Positions 25,761 to 35,213 of a stretch of 64,000 nucleotides of DNA are shown here, piece by piece (position 1 is the first letter of the stretch; every line of letters begins with the position of its first letter). The position numbers and the translations under genes are program-made. Origin of the DNA: Sedimenticola sp. (GTDB lineage: Bacteria; Pseudomonadota; Gammaproteobacteria; Chromatiales; Chromatiaceae); assembly GCA_026984735.1 (NCBI GenBank), contig JALSRN010000048.1:110477-174476 (forward strand), given 5' to 3'. Below the pieces are notes generated by a model that made no database searches, was not told the DNA's origin, and worked only from the letters and a program-made list of their open reading frames with translations.

Positions 25761-26381
25761 ATGAACAAAAAGCTGCTTTTCATCCTTCTCCTCGCGTTCG
25801 CCGGCCTCGCCAACGCCCTGGAACCCAAGGCGGGAGAGGAGTACGACCGCATCGAACCGGCGCCTCCGGTGGGCACCGGCGACCAGGTGGACGTGCTGGA
25901 GTTCTTCATGTACACCTGCCCCCACTGTAACCATCTTGAGCCCTCTCTCGAAGCGTGGCGCAAGAATCTCCCGGCCAATGTCCACTTCCAGCCGGTGCCG
26001 GCCATGTTCGGCGGGGTCGCCAATCTTCACGCCAAGACCTATTTCGCCCTGCAGGCGATCGGTGAAGCCGACCGGCTGCATGAAGCCTTTTTCAAGGAGA
26101 TCCACGAAAAGAAGAACCGGCTGGGCAACCGCCAGGCGATCGAGAAATTTCTTGCCGACCAGGGGGTGGATCTCGACAAGTTCCGCCAGGCGTTCGACTC
26201 CTTCGCCGTGCAGACCAAGGCCAATCGCGCCGCCGCCCTCATGCGCCGCTACGGCGTCCGCGCCGTGCCCACTCTGGTGGTGGACGGCCGCTACCGGGTG
26301 AAGAACGGCCCCCAGGTGCTGCAGGTCACCGACGCTCTCATCCAGCGCACTCTGCAAGAGCGGAAGCAGAAGGACCATTGA
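25761..26381 (+). CDS. dsbA: Thiol:disulfide interchange protein DsbA
   Basis: 206 residues. Signal peptide MNKKLLFILLLAFAGLANA, the thioredoxin-fold redox site CPHC at 53-56 within FFMYTCPHCNHLE, a helical insertion and the cis-proline motif VPTLVV near 171-176. Introduces disulfides into exported proteins in the periplasm and is re-oxidised by DsbB (not in this window). Length and motifs are standard for gammaproteobacteria. The following endonuclease/phosphatase gene begins 4 bases later, so the two are probably co-transcribed. Confidence 0.93.
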   Translation: MNKKLLFILLLAFAGLANALEPKAGEEYDRIEPAPPVGTGDQVDVLEFFMYTCPHCNHLEPSLEAWRKNLPANVHFQPVPAMFGGVANLHAKTYFALQAIGEADRLHEAFFKEIHEKKNRLGNRQAIEKFLADQGVDLDKFRQAFDSFAVQTKANRAAALMRRYGVRAVPTLVVDGRYRVKNGPQVLQVTDALIQRTLQERKQKDH

Positions 26382-26385
26382 CGAG

Positions 26386-27186
26386 ATGAGGCCCACTACC
26401 GACAAGGAATCGTCGAAGGCGAGCCGTCTGCCGGCCCGCTTCAGCCTGCTCAGCTACAACATCCAGATGGGCGTGGAGACCGCCCGCTACAGCGAATATG
26501 TGACCCAGGGGTGGAAACACGTGCTGCCCCACCGTGGGCGCATCCACAACCTCAATCGCATCGCCTCCATGCTCTCCCAGTTCGACATGGTGAGCCTGCA
26601 GGAGGTGGATGCCGGCAGCCTGCGCAGCGGTTTCGTGGACATCACCGAGTATCTCGCCCACCGCGCCGACTTTCCTTTCTGGTACCGCCAGGTGAACCGC
26701 AACATCGGTCTCATCGCCCGCCACAGCAACGGCTTTCTCACCCGGTTCGAACCACTGGAAGTGAGCCACTACAAGCTGCCGGCAGCGCCGGGACGGGGCG
26801 CCATGGTATTCCGTTTCGGAGAGGAGAAGGAGGCCTTCACCCTCTGCACCATGCATCTGGCGCTGGGCCGCCGCGCCCGCGAGAAGCAGCTCGACTTCGT
26901 CAGCGAAGTCCTCAGGGGACGCCCCCACCTGGTGGTGATGGGCGATCTCAACGCCAGCTGCGAGGCGCCGGAGATCCGCCGTTTCCTCATGCGGCACCAT
27001 CTGATGGAACCGGCTTGCGATCAGCCCACCTTTCCGAGCTGGCGCCCCGTGCGCAAGATCGACCACATCCTGGTGTCGCGCAATCTTCGCGTGATCCGCT
27101 CCAAGGTGCTCGACTACGCCTTTTCCGACCACCTGCCGGTGAGCCTGGAACTGGAGATTCCGGAAGCGGCCCGCGCGGCGGCCTGA
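26386..27186 (+). CDS. Endonuclease/exonuclease/phosphatase-family protein
   Basis: 266 residues, no signal peptide. Motifs of the EEP fold: FSLLSYNIQMG (Asn near the N-terminus), VSLQEVDAG (catalytic metal-binding Glu), LCTMHLALG, VVMGDLNASC (Asp-x-Asn) and the C-terminal KIDHILVS ... FSDHLPVSLEL (Asp-His pair). These are the metal and catalytic residues of exonuclease III, sphingomyelinase and inositol phosphatases, so the active site looks intact, but the substrate cannot be predicted. It follows dsbA closely, an arrangement seen in other gammaproteobacteria. Confidence 0.85.
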   Translation: MRPTTDKESSKASRLPARFSLLSYNIQMGVETARYSEYVTQGWKHVLPHRGRIHNLNRIASMLSQFDMVSLQEVDAGSLRSGFVDITEYLAHRADFPFWYRQVNRNIGLIARHSNGFLTRFEPLEVSHYKLPAAPGRGAMVFRFGEEKEAFTLCTMHLALGRRAREKQLDFVSEVLRGRPHLVVMGDLNASCEAPEIRRFLMRHHLMEPACDQPTFPSWRPVRKIDHILVSRNLRVIRSKVLDYAFSDHLPVSLELEIPEAARAAA

Positions 27187-27207
27187 CGGCCTTCCGCTCT
27201 TCGAGGA

Positions 27208-27762
27208 TCAACGGCTTTCCGCCCAGGCGTAGGCCCAGGGCCGCGCCGTGGCCTCTTCCAGGTTGGCAAGAAGAGCATCGGCCGGAACCGCCTCGCCCGG
27301 CCACACCCGGCACAGCTCCACCGACAGCCGCGCCGCCATGCCGTATTGGCGCCAATCCAGTTCCGCCACCGGCCCCCGGTGGCCGCACTGTTCGCAAAGG
27401 TGGGAAACGGTGGCGTCGAGCCGCCATTGCGGCAGCCGCTCTTGCCATTGCGGCACCGGCGCGCTGCAACGTGGACAGCGGGGGCGGCCGCGCTGGAGAG
27501 CGATGCGCAGGCCGGGCCGGCGCTGCAAATGGAAGCGCAGGTGGGTGAAGCGCCAATCTCCCGCTTCCCGCGGCTCCAGACGCAGGTGGGGCGAGCAGCC
27601 GGCGAAGGTGATCCACCGAAAGAAGCCTTCGCCCACGCGGTGCCGGCCGGGCTCCAGCTCCTCCCCCAACAGACCCGTTTCGCGCAGAACCTGGCGCACC
27701 CGTGAAAGATCCGGCGGCTCTTCCAAAGGCGGCAGGGGATAGAGATAGAGGCTGGTATCCAT
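27208..27762 (-). CDS. Zinc-ribbon protein of unknown function
   Basis: 184 residues. Not recognised as a named family. Two CxxC pairs (Cys96/Cys99 in RCPRC and Cys123/Cys126 in LCEQCG), 24 residues apart, form a probable zinc ribbon; the surrounding sequence is Arg/Trp-rich and soluble. The start MDTSLYLYPLPP is the ATG 53 bases from the divergent ZnuA-type gene. Placement back to back with a zinc-type ABC operon suggests zinc-related expression or function, but this is inference only. Confidence 0.65.
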   Translation of the reverse strand: MDTSLYLYPLPPLEEPPDLSRVRQVLRETGLLGEELEPGRHRVGEGFFRWITFAGCSPHLRLEPREAGDWRFTHLRFHLQRRPGLRIALQRGRPRCPRCSAPVPQWQERLPQWRLDATVSHLCEQCGHRGPVAELDWRQYGMAARLSVELCRVWPGEAVPADALLANLEEATARPWAYAWAESR

Positions 27763-27814
27763 GGCGATGGTAGAATGTACCACCATTTTTTCAGGGCTTC
27801 TTCCGAGGTTCTCC

Positions 27815-28636
27815 ATGCGGACCCTTCCGTGGCTTCTCTTCCTCCTGCTCCTGCATCGGGGAGCTGCGGCCGTCGTGCCGGTGGCGGTGAGCGTGCTGCC
27901 CCAGAAGACCTTCGTGAAGGCGGTGGGCGACGGCGCCGTGAGGGTGGAGGTGATGGTGGGCAAAGGCTTCGATCCGGCCACCTGGCAGGCGGGGCCGCGG
28001 CGGTTGCAGAGGCTGGCCAAGGCACGCCTCTATGTGCGCGCGGGCCTACCTTTCGAACGCAGCTGGGTGCCCCGCCTGAAGCGCATCGCTCCGGAGATGG
28101 TCGTACTGGACATGCGCGACGACGCCACCCCCCTTCTTCTGGGAAATGGTGAACGCGACCCTCACGTCTGGACCGATCCTTTGGCGGTGAAGGCGCACGC
28201 CGCTCGGCTGCGCGACGTTTTGAGCCGCATCGATCCCGGTCATCGCCACCTCTATTCCGAGGGCTGCGCGGCCTTGGCCAAGCGGCTGGATGCGCTGCAC
28301 CAGGAATTGAGCCGCCGCCTGGCGCCTTTGAAAGGGCGGAGCTTTCTGGTCTTCCACCCTGCGTGGGGCCACTTCGCCCGGCGGTACGGATTGAGGCAGC
28401 TCGCGGTGGAACACGAAGGCAAGGCGCCCGCCGCCCGCTCGCTGGCCCGCCTCATCGACGAGGCGAAAAAACGGGGCATCCGCACCGTCATCGTCCAGCC
28501 GCAGCACAACAGCGCCCTGGCGCAAGTGGTGGCCCGCGCCCTGGGAGGAAGGGTGGTGGAAGTGGACCCCCTCTCCGAAGACTATTTCGCGGCTTTGCGC
28601 AGAATGGCCGAGGTTCTGGAGCAGGACGCTTCGTGA
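27815..28636 (+). CDS. znuA: ZnuA/TroA-type metal-binding periplasmic protein
   Basis: 273 residues with signal peptide MRTLPWLLFLLLLHRGAAA. Cluster 9 solute-binding fold: SVLPQKTFVKAVGDGAVRVEV, DPHVWTDPLAVKAHA (His ligand), FHPAWGHFARRYGL (His ligand) and a late acidic ligand around VEVDPLSEDY. The first His ligand of typical ZnuA (in the HxYEP motif) is replaced here by GFDPATW, and the His-rich loop is absent, so the metal (Zn or Mn) is uncertain. SD GAGG is 6 bases before the ATG. Its stop overlaps the GTG start of the ATPase gene (GTGA). Confidence 0.8.
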   Translation: MRTLPWLLFLLLLHRGAAAVVPVAVSVLPQKTFVKAVGDGAVRVEVMVGKGFDPATWQAGPRRLQRLAKARLYVRAGLPFERSWVPRLKRIAPEMVVLDMRDDATPLLLGNGERDPHVWTDPLAVKAHAARLRDVLSRIDPGHRHLYSEGCAALAKRLDALHQELSRRLAPLKGRSFLVFHPAWGHFARRYGLRQLAVEHEGKAPAARSLARLIDEAKKRGIRTVIVQPQHNSALAQVVARALGGRVVEVDPLSEDYFAALRRMAEVLEQDAS

Positions 28637-29367
28637 ACGCTGACAGTGTCATCGAGGTACGAAACCTCTCGTTCAGCTACGGCGAGGTACCGGTGCTGGA
28701 GAAGGTGGAGCTGACCGTCCCCGAAGGGGAGTTCCTCGGCATCGTCGGTCCCAATGCCGGCGGCAAGAGCACCCTGCTCAAACTGCTGCTGGGACTGCTG
28801 CAGCCCCGGCAGGGCGAAATCCGGGTCCTCGGTCTGCCGCCGGCGAAAGCGCGCCATCTGCTCGGCTACGTGCCCCAGCATCCCGCCTTCTCCCGCGACT
28901 TTCCGGTGACGGTGGAACAGGTGGTGCTCATGGGGCGCCTCGGCAAGGGCCGCCTGATCGGCCGCTACGACCGGCGGGACCGCCGCATCGCCCGGCGCGT
29001 CATGGAGGAGGCCGAGATCGCTCCGCTGGCCCGGCGCCGGATCGGCCACCTCTCGGGCGGGCAGTTGCAGCGGGTGCTGGTGGCCCGGGCGCTGGCTTGC
29101 GAACCGCGCATTCTGCTGCTGGACGAACCCACTGCCAATATCGACATGCGGGTGGAGAACGAGCTCTTCGATCTGCTGCGGGAACTGAACCAGAGGATGA
29201 CCATCCTGGTGGTCTCGCACGACATCGCCTTCATTTCACGCTACGTCCACCGGGTGGCCTGCCTCAACCGGACGCTGGTCTGCCACCGCACCGAAGAGAT
29301 CGACGCCGACACCATCCGCCAGCTCTACGGCGGCGAGGTCCGCATGGTCCACCATCATCACCACTGA
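28633..29367 (+). CDS. znuC: ZnuC-type metal ABC transporter ATPase
   Basis: 244 residues from a GTG that overlaps the znuA stop. Walker [10 protein letters not shown], signature LSGGQLQR, Walker [14 protein letters not shown] and a switch His in VVSHDIAF are complete. The protein ends in MVHHHHH, a natural His run that could sense or bind metal and resembles the His-rich C-terminus of E. coli ZnuC, which takes part in zinc regulation of transport. It energises the ZnuB permease encoded 4 bases downstream. Confidence 0.88.
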   Translation: MNADSVIEVRNLSFSYGEVPVLEKVELTVPEGEFLGIVGPNAGGKSTLLKLLLGLLQPRQGEIRVLGLPPAKARHLLGYVPQHPAFSRDFPVTVEQVVLMGRLGKGRLIGRYDRRDRRIARRVMEEAEIAPLARRRIGHLSGGQLQRVLVARALACEPRILLLDEPTANIDMRVENELFDLLRELNQRMTILVVSHDIAFISRYVHRVACLNRTLVCHRTEEIDADTIRQLYGGEVRMVHHHHH

Positions 29368-29370
29368 GCC

Positions 29371-30201
29371 ATGGACCTTCTCTCTTCCCTCGGTTTTCTG
29401 CAAAGCGCCCTTCTCGCCGGCCTGCTGGCCAGCATCGGCTGCGGGGTGATGGGCAGCTACGTGGTGGTCAAGCGCATCGGCTACATGGCGGGCGGCATCG
29501 CTCACAGCGTGCTCGGAGGAATCGGCGCGGCGCTCTTCTTCGGAGCGGCTCCCCAGGCCGGAGCGCTGGCGGCGGCGCTGGCGGCGGCCCTGCTCATCGG
29601 CATCATCCGGCTGCGCTGGCGGGAACAGGAGGACACCCTCATCGGCGCCGTCTGGGCCATCGGCATGTCGGTGGGGGTGCTGTTTCTCGCCAAGACGCCG
29701 GGCTACGGCACCGATCTGACCAATTATCTCTTCGGCAACATCCTGCTGGTCTCCGGCGCCGGGCTCTGGCAGACCGCGCTTCTCGATCTGTTGACGACGG
29801 GCCTGGTGGTCGCCTTCTACCGCCCTTTCCTGGCGGTCTCGTTCGACGAGGAGTTCGCCCGCTTGCGGGGCGTGCCGGTGACCCTCTTCTACCTCCTCTT
29901 TCTCTGCCTGGTGGCCCTGTCGGTGGTGGTGCTGGTGCAGCTGGTGGGACTGATCCTGGTCATCGCTCTGCTCACTCTGCCTGCCGCCATCGCCGCCCAC
30001 CATGTGCAGACCCTGGGACGCATGATGGTGCTGGCCACCATTCTGGGAATCGCCTTCACCACCAGCGGCATCGCTCTCTCTTGGCGCTGGGACCTCCCTT
30101 CGGGCCCCCTCATCATCCTGGTCGCCGGCGCCGCCTACCTGCTGTCCGCCCTGGCGGCCCGCTGGCGGGAGCGGCACACTTCCCCGGAGGGGGCAGTATG
30201 A
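29371..30201 (+). CDS. znuB: ZnuB-type metal ABC transporter permease
   Basis: 276 residues, very hydrophobic, with about eight membrane segments. ABC-3 family motifs: [20 protein letters not shown] near the N-terminus, [13 protein letters not shown] in the middle and [15 protein letters not shown] sequence ([12 protein letters not shown]) toward the C-terminus, where the ATPase docks. Completes the znuABC transporter at the inner membrane. The last codons overlap the start of yidD (ATGA). Confidence 0.88.
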   Translation: MDLLSSLGFLQSALLAGLLASIGCGVMGSYVVVKRIGYMAGGIAHSVLGGIGAALFFGAAPQAGALAAALAAALLIGIIRLRWREQEDTLIGAVWAIGMSVGVLFLAKTPGYGTDLTNYLFGNILLVSGAGLWQTALLDLLTTGLVVAFYRPFLAVSFDEEFARLRGVPVTLFYLLFLCLVALSVVVLVQLVGLILVIALLTLPAAIAAHHVQTLGRMMVLATILGIAFTTSGIALSWRWDLPSGPLIILVAGAAYLLSALAARWRERHTSPEGAV

Positions 30202-30431
30202 AAAGAGCGCTCATCGCGCTGGTGCGCGGCTACCAGCTCCTCATCAGCCCCTTTCTGGGCAACAACTGCCGCTACACGCCGAGCTGTTCCGCCTACACCA
30301 TCGAAGCGATGGAGAAGCACGGCCCGCTCAAGGGGCTGTGGCTGGGCGTTCGCCGGGTGGCGCGCTGCCACCCTTTCCACGAAGGAGGCTACGATCCGGT
30401 GCCCGACCCCAAGAAGCCGCGCCGCCAGTGA
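30198..30431 (+). CDS. yidD: Membrane protein insertion efficiency factor YidD
   Basis: 77 residues with the full family pattern: [22 protein letters not shown], Cys residues at about 23, 29 and 58, and [14 protein letters not shown]. YidD is a small membrane-associated protein that assists the YidC insertase and normally sits between rnpA and yidC. Here it is displaced to the end of the zinc transporter operon, overlapping znuB by 4 bases. A second copy at the rnpA locus cannot be excluded. Confidence 0.92.
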   Translation: MKRALIALVRGYQLLISPFLGNNCRYTPSCSAYTIEAMEKHGPLKGLWLGVRRVARCHPFHEGGYDPVPDPKKPRRQ

Positions 30432-30542
30432 GGGCGAAACGAGCGCCGCTCCAATGGCGGGCAGGAGGATGGCGGAAGACGAAGGGGCGCGAAACCTGGA
30501 AAGCCGTGAAGGATCCCCGCCAGCCTTGTTACAATAAGTCCC

Positions 30543-31106
30543 ATGAGCGAATCCTCCTGCCTCAAGAACCACTTCCTGGTCGCCCTGCCGAGCCTGCAGG
30601 ATCCCAACTTTTCCCGCAGCGTCACCTATTTGTGCGAACACACCGAAGAGGGGGCCATGGGGCTCACCATCAACCGCCCCTCCCCGCTGGGGTTGGACGA
30701 CATTCTCCAGCACATGGGAATCGAGCGCACCGACGAGACGCCCGAATCCCTGCCCATCTTCATCGGCGGTCCGGTTCAGGAGGACCGGGGCTTCCTCCTC
30801 CACTCGCCGCCCAGCCGCTGGAAATCGACCCTGGTGGTCACCGACGAGCTGGCGGTGACCACCTCCCAGGACATCCTCCACGCCATCGCCCGTGGCGAGG
30901 GGCCGGAAGAGGTGCTCGTCGCCCTCGGCTACGCCGGTTGGGGGCCCGGCCAGCTGGAGCGGGAGCTGCAGCAGGACAGCTGGCTGGTGGCGCCCGCCTC
31001 CAAGGAGATCCTCTTCCACACGCCGGTGGAACAGCGGTGGGAGGCGGCCGCCGCGCTGACGGGGGTCGATCTGAATCTCATCACCAGCACCGCCGGCCAT
31101 GCTTGA
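30543..31106 (+). CDS. yqgE: YqgE/AlgH family protein
   Basis: 187 residues. Typical DUF179 sequence: LKNHFLVALPSLQDPNFSRS, YLCEHTEEGAMGLTINRP, IGGPVQEDRGFLLH and GYAGWGPGQLERELQQDSWL. Function is not settled; AlgH was linked to alginate regulation in Pseudomonas. It heads the operon yqgE-ruvX-pyrR-pyrB-pyrC'-pyrK, a common gammaproteobacterial order. A TACAAT hexamer 13 bases before the start may be the -10 of its promoter. Confidence 0.9.
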   Translation: MSESSCLKNHFLVALPSLQDPNFSRSVTYLCEHTEEGAMGLTINRPSPLGLDDILQHMGIERTDETPESLPIFIGGPVQEDRGFLLHSPPSRWKSTLVVTDELAVTTSQDILHAIARGEGPEEVLVALGYAGWGPGQLERELQQDSWLVAPASKEILFHTPVEQRWEAAAALTGVDLNLITSTAGHA

Positions 31107-31566
31107 CGATGCCGTGCCGGCTGTCCGTTCCGAAAGAAAACGGCCTGAAGGGGTGACCACCGGAACCGAACGGCTGCTTCTCGGCTTCGACTACGGCACT
31201 CGCAAGATCGGCGTGGCCGTGGGCCAGGTGGTCACCGGCACGGCCACCCCCATCGCCACCCTGCACCCGGTGAAGAACCAGCCCGATTGGGAGGCCATCG
31301 CCCGCCTCATCGACCAATGGCGCCCCGACGCCCTGGTGGTGGGGCTCCCTTTCGAGATGGACGACACCCCCGCCGAGATCCACGACCAGGCCCGGCGTTT
31401 CGCCCGCCGGCTGGAGGGGCGTTTCCACCTGCCGGTGCACCTGGCCGACGAACGTCTCACTTCCCGCGAAGCCTGGAGCCGGCTGGGTGGCCGCGCCATG
31501 AAGGATCTGGGCCGCGTGGACGCCATGGCGGCCAAGCTCATTCTGGAGACCTGGCTGAACCGATGA
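31099..31566 (+). CDS. ruvX: Holliday junction resolvase-like RuvX (YqgF)
   Basis: 155 residues. RNase H-like fold with [17 protein letters not shown] (catalytic Asp), [23 protein letters not shown] (Glu) and a late Asp in [12 protein letters not shown]. Implicated in pre-16S rRNA 5'-end processing and Holliday-junction resolution. The chosen ATG overlaps yqgE by 8 bases; a GTG about 54 bases further in (VTTGTERLL) is the alternative and would remove a poorly conserved 18-residue N-terminus. Confidence 0.9.
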   Translation: MLDDAVPAVRSERKRPEGVTTGTERLLLGFDYGTRKIGVAVGQVVTGTATPIATLHPVKNQPDWEAIARLIDQWRPDALVVGLPFEMDDTPAEIHDQARRFARRLEGRFHLPVHLADERLTSREAWSRLGGRAMKDLGRVDAMAAKLILETWLNR

Positions 31567-32102
31567 ACGATCGGACCTTCCTCCAGCACGACGCCATCCT
31601 GGAGCTCATCGAGGGCATGGCCCGCCTGCTCCGGCGGCAAATGGAGGAGCGGGGCGTGGAGCGGCCGGCCATGATCGGCATCCACACCGGCGGCGTCTGG
31701 GTGGCGCGACAGCTCCATGCTCTGTTGCAGATCGAAGATCCCCTGGGGGAGCTCGACATCAGTTTCTACCGCGACGACTTCACCCGCATCGGCATGAACC
31801 CCCAGGTGAGACCCTCGAAGATCCCCTTCGAGGTGGAGAAGCGCCACATCGTCCTGGTGGACGACGTCATCCAGTCGGGCCGCACGGTGCGCGCCGCCTT
31901 GAACGAGATCTTCGACTTCGGCCGGCCCGCTTCAATCCTTCTGGCGACCCTCATCGAGCGCAACGGCCGCGAACTGCCCATCCAGCCCGACGTGAGCGGC
32001 CTGCGACCGCCACTGGCGGCCGAGGAACACATCCGCCTGGAAGGGCCGGATCCCCTGCTACTGCGCATCGGCGGCCATGGCCGGCGAAGGAAGGGGAGCT
32101 GA
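31563..32102 (+). CDS. pyrR: Bifunctional PyrR regulator / uracil phosphoribosyltransferase
   Basis: 179 residues. The PRPP-binding loop [17 protein letters not shown] and [11 protein letters not shown] are diagnostic. PyrR of Bacillus attenuates pyr mRNA by binding an RNA anti-antiterminator when UMP is present; in Pseudomonas PyrR acts as a regulator without that mechanism being typical. I see no attenuator hairpin pair in front of this operon, so the regulatory mode here is open. ATGA overlap with ruvX; pyrB begins at its last base (TGATG). Confidence 0.9.
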   Translation: MNDRTFLQHDAILELIEGMARLLRRQMEERGVERPAMIGIHTGGVWVARQLHALLQIEDPLGELDISFYRDDFTRIGMNPQVRPSKIPFEVEKRHIVLVDDVIQSGRTVRAALNEIFDFGRPASILLATLIERNGRELPIQPDVSGLRPPLAAEEHIRLEGPDPLLLRIGGHGRRRKGS

Positions 32103-33067
32103 TGGAGAACCTTCAGCTCGACGATCGTGGCGGACTGCGCCACCTCCTCGCCATCGAAGGCCTTGAGCGCGCGCACCTCGAAAAGATCCTGGACGTGGCC
32201 GAGTCCTTCGCCGTGCTGCCGGGACGACAAGTGAAGAAGGTACCGCTGCTGCGGGGGCGCATCGTCACCAACCTCTTCTTCGAGAGCAGTACCCGCACCC
32301 GCACCACCTTCGAGCTGGCGGCCAAGCTGCTCTCGGCCGACGTCATCAATTTCAACGTCAACGTCTCCGCCACCGCCAAGGGCGAGACCCTGCTGGACAC
32401 CCTGCGCAACCTCGAGGCGATGCACAGCGACCTCTTCGTGGTGCGGCACCAGCATTCGGGCGCCGCCCACTTCATCGCCCACCATGCTTCGCCGGGCGTG
32501 AGCGTGGTCAACGCCGGCGACGGACGCCACGCCCACCCCACCCAGGCGCTGCTGGACATGTTCACCATCCGCCGCCACAAAGGCGATTTCACCCCCTTGC
32601 GGGTGGCCATCGTCGGCGACATCCAGCACTCGCGGGTGGCCCGTTCCCAGATCATGGCGCTCAATCTGCTGGGAGTCACCGAAGTGCGGATCATCGGCCC
32701 CAGCACCCTGTTGCCCGCCGAGGCGCGCACCCTGGGTGTCCACCTCTATCACGACTTGGAGTCGGGGCTGGAGGAGGTGGACGTGATCATCATGCTGCGC
32801 TTGCAACGGGAACGCATGGAGGGGGCGCTCCTGCCCTCGGCCCACGAATATTTCCAGCTCTACGGCCTTACCGAGGCGCGGCTGAAACGGGCCAAACCCG
32901 ACGCCATCGTCATGCATCCCGGCCCCATCAACCGCGGGGTGGAGATCGCTTCTGAAGTGGCCGACGGCCCCCGTTCGGTGATTCTCCAGCAGGTGAGCCA
33001 TGGCATCGCGGTGCGCATGGCGGTGATGTCCCTGATCCTGGGCGCCCACGGAGATGGAGATCGATGA
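32102..33067 (+). CDS. pyrB: Aspartate carbamoyltransferase catalytic subunit
   Basis: 321 residues. Carbamoyl-phosphate motif [13 protein letters not shown], the aspartate-side [18 protein letters not shown] and [10 protein letters not shown], plus [12 protein letters not shown]. Second step of pyrimidine synthesis. The following gene encodes an inactive dihydroorotase, as in Pseudomonas, where PyrB and PyrC' assemble into a 480-kDa dodecamer and PyrC' is needed for ATCase activity. Overlaps both neighbours by 1-4 bases. Confidence 0.95.
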   Translation: MENLQLDDRGGLRHLLAIEGLERAHLEKILDVAESFAVLPGRQVKKVPLLRGRIVTNLFFESSTRTRTTFELAAKLLSADVINFNVNVSATAKGETLLDTLRNLEAMHSDLFVVRHQHSGAAHFIAHHASPGVSVVNAGDGRHAHPTQALLDMFTIRRHKGDFTPLRVAIVGDIQHSRVARSQIMALNLLGVTEVRIIGPSTLLPAEARTLGVHLYHDLESGLEEVDVIIMLRLQRERMEGALLPSAHEYFQLYGLTEARLKRAKPDAIVMHPGPINRGVEIASEVADGPRSVILQQVSHGIAVRMAVMSLILGAHGDGDR

Positions 33068-34356
33068 AGCGCGCTCCCAATCTCCACATTCGCGGCGGCC
33101 GTCTCATCGATCCGGCCAACGGCATTGACGAGACAGCCGACCTCTGGCTCTCCGGCGGACGGGTGGCGGCGGTGGGCGACGCCCCTTCGGGCTTCGCGGC
33201 GGAGGAGACCATCGACGCCGAAGGCAAGGTGGTCTGCCCTGGTCTCATCGATCTGGGGGCCTATCTGCGCGAACCCGGCTTCGAACACAAGGGCACCATT
33301 GATAGCGAAGGGCGGGCTGCGGCGCGCGGCGGCATCACCACCCTCGTCTGCATGCCCCAGACCGAGCCGGTGATCGACACGCCGGCGGTGTGGGAGCTGA
33401 TCCGACGCCGCGCCAAAGCGTGCGGCCATGCCCGGGTGCTGGCGATGGGCGCCCTCACCCAGGGACTCGCCGGGGAGCAGCTGGCGGAGATGGGGGCGCT
33501 GAAGGCGGCCGGCTGCGTGGCGGTGACCAACGGCCGCAACCGCCTCGCCAACACCCTGGTGGCGCGCCGCGCCATGGAGTACGCCAGCACCTTCGAGCTG
33601 CCGGTGGTGCTCTGCAGCGAGGATCCCCACCTCAAAGCCGGCGGCGTGGCCCACGAGGGCGCCGTGGCCACGCGCCTCGGCCTGCCCGGCATCCCTTCGG
33701 CGGCGGAGACGGTGGCGGTGGCGCGCGACTTGGCGCTGACCGAGCACACCGGCTGCCGCAGCCATTTCCACACCCTCTCCACCGGGCGTGCCGCCTCGAT
33801 GATCGCCCGGGCGCGACGCGATCGGCAGCCCGTGAGCGCCGACGTGGCCATCCACCAGCTCTTCCTCATGGAGACCGACGTTGACGGCTTCCGCGCCGAG
33901 TGTCGGGTGGACCCGCCTTTGCGCACCCACGCCGACCGCGAGCAGTTGCGGCAGGCGGTGGCCGACGGCACCATCGAAGTGATCTGTTCCGACCACCAGC
34001 CCCACGAGGCGGACGCCAAGAGCGAGCCCTTCCCCGCCACCGCGCCCGGCATCTCCGGGCTGGAGACCCTGCTGCCCCTCACCCTGAAGCTGGTGGAAGA
34101 AGGAGTGCTGGAGCTTCCCCAAGCCATCGCCCGCCTCACCGCCGGCCCTGCCCGCGTGCTGGGGCTGGAAGCGGGGCGGTTGGAGAGGGGTGCCAGCGCC
34201 GATCTGTGCATCTTCGATCCCGAAACGGTCTGGATCTTCCGCGCCGAGGAGATGGCCAGCGCCGGCCGCAACACCCCTTTCGACGGCTGGGAGTTTCGCG
34301 GCCGCGTCACCCACACTCTCTTCGAAGGGCGCATCACCCATCGGCTGGAACCATGA
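33064..34356 (+). CDS. pyrC': Inactive dihydroorotase homologue (PyrC')
   Basis: 430 residues, full-length class I dihydroorotase fold. The metal-binding HxH of active enzymes (DxHVHLREPG) reads [10 protein letters not shown] here, so both His are gone; the LREPG that follows is kept. The later HFHTLST and ICSDHQPHE motifs survive. This matches the non-catalytic PyrC' of Pseudomonas pyrBC' operons, a structural partner of aspartate carbamoyltransferase. A working dihydroorotase must be encoded elsewhere. ATGA overlaps on both sides. Confidence 0.9.
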   Translation: MKRAPNLHIRGGRLIDPANGIDETADLWLSGGRVAAVGDAPSGFAAEETIDAEGKVVCPGLIDLGAYLREPGFEHKGTIDSEGRAAARGGITTLVCMPQTEPVIDTPAVWELIRRRAKACGHARVLAMGALTQGLAGEQLAEMGALKAAGCVAVTNGRNRLANTLVARRAMEYASTFELPVVLCSEDPHLKAGGVAHEGAVATRLGLPGIPSAAETVAVARDLALTEHTGCRSHFHTLSTGRAASMIARARRDRQPVSADVAIHQLFLMETDVDGFRAECRVDPPLRTHADREQLRQAVADGTIEVICSDHQPHEADAKSEPFPATAPGISGLETLLPLTLKLVEEGVLELPQAIARLTAGPARVLGLEAGRLERGASADLCIFDPETVWIFRAEEMASAGRNTPFDGWEFRGRVTHTLFEGRITHRLEP

Positions 34357-35213
34357 ATTCGCGCGACACCATTCATCTGCAAGAGGCACTGGTCCTGGAA
34401 CAGGAGCACTGGCCGGGCGACCAGTTCGTGCTCCGCCTGCAAGCGCCCGCCTGCGCCGCGGACGCCTGTCCCGGTCAGTTCGTCCATCTCACCGTGGACC
34501 CTCTGCTGCCGCTGCGGCGCCCTCTCTCCATCCAGCGCGCCGCGCCCGAAGAGGGGTGGATCGAGCTACTCTACAAGCGGGTGGGGCGGGGTACGGCGCT
34601 GCTGGCGCGGAGGCAGCCGGGGGAGCGGCTCAGCCTGCTCGGCCCCATTGGCCGCCCTTTCGTGGTGAAGCGCCGCCGCCCTCTCCTGCTCGGCGGCGGC
34701 GTCGGCATGCCCCCCATGATCTGCCTGGCCGACTCCCTGCAGCAGTGCGACGTGGAGCCCCTCGCTCTGCTCGCCTCCGAGGTCCCCTTCCCTTTCGACC
34801 CGGTGCAGAGCCGGCTGCCGGCAAAGGGGCTGGATGAGAACAACCGGGCCGCCCACCCCCTGATGGAACGGTGGGGCATTCCTTCCAGGTTGGCCAGCCG
34901 CGTCCCCATGCCGGGCGTCTTCCGCGGATACGTCACCGAAGTGGCGCGCACTTGGCTGGAGTCCCTGGAGCGCGATGCCCGCGCCGAGGTGGAGCTGTTC
35001 GCCTGCGGCCCCCACCCCATGTTGGAAGCGGTGGTGGCGCTGGCCGGAGAGTTCGACCTGCCGGTGCAGGTGTCGCTGGAAGAGTTCATGGCCTGCGGCG
35101 TGGGCGGCTGCGCGGGCTGCGTGGTGGAGGTGCAGACCGAAACAGGCCCGTCCATGCAGCGGGTCTGCGTGGACGGGCCCGTGTTCGACGGCTACAAGGT
35201 GTTCACTCAGTAG
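34353..35213 (+). CDS. pyrK: PyrK-like dihydroorotate dehydrogenase electron-transfer subunit
   Basis: 286 residues. FAD domain with RRPLSIQRA, NAD-binding domain LLLGGGVGMPPMICLAD, and a C-terminal [2Fe-2S] motif CGVGGCAGC followed by a later Cys (VCVDGPVFDG). Similar to PyrK of NAD-dependent class 1B dihydroorotate dehydrogenases. No pyrD lies beside it, and gammaproteobacteria usually use the quinone-linked enzyme, so the partner and role are uncertain. It is the last gene of the pyr operon and overlaps the convergent pilU by 7 bases at the 3' ends. Confidence 0.85.
   Translation: MNSRDTIHLQEALVLEQEHWPGDQFVLRLQAPACAADACPGQFVHLTVDPLLPLRRPLSIQRAAPEEGWIELLYKRVGRGTALLARRQPGERLSLLGPIGRPFVVKRRRPLLLGGGVGMPPMICLADSLQQCDVEPLALLASEVPFPFDPVQSRLPAKGLDENNRAAHPLMERWGIPSRLASRVPMPGVFRGYVTEVARTWLESLERDARAEVELFACGPHPMLEAVVALAGEFDLPVQVSLEEFMACGVGGCAGCVVEVQTETGPSMQRVCVDGPVFDGYKVFTQ

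Noticed and set aside
30432..30542. PyrR-type attenuator in front of the pyr operon
   Set aside because: No antiterminator/terminator hairpin pair or T run; pyrR is also preceded by two unrelated genes in the operon.
33064..34356. Functional dihydroorotase
   Set aside because: Both His of the metal-binding HxH motif are missing.
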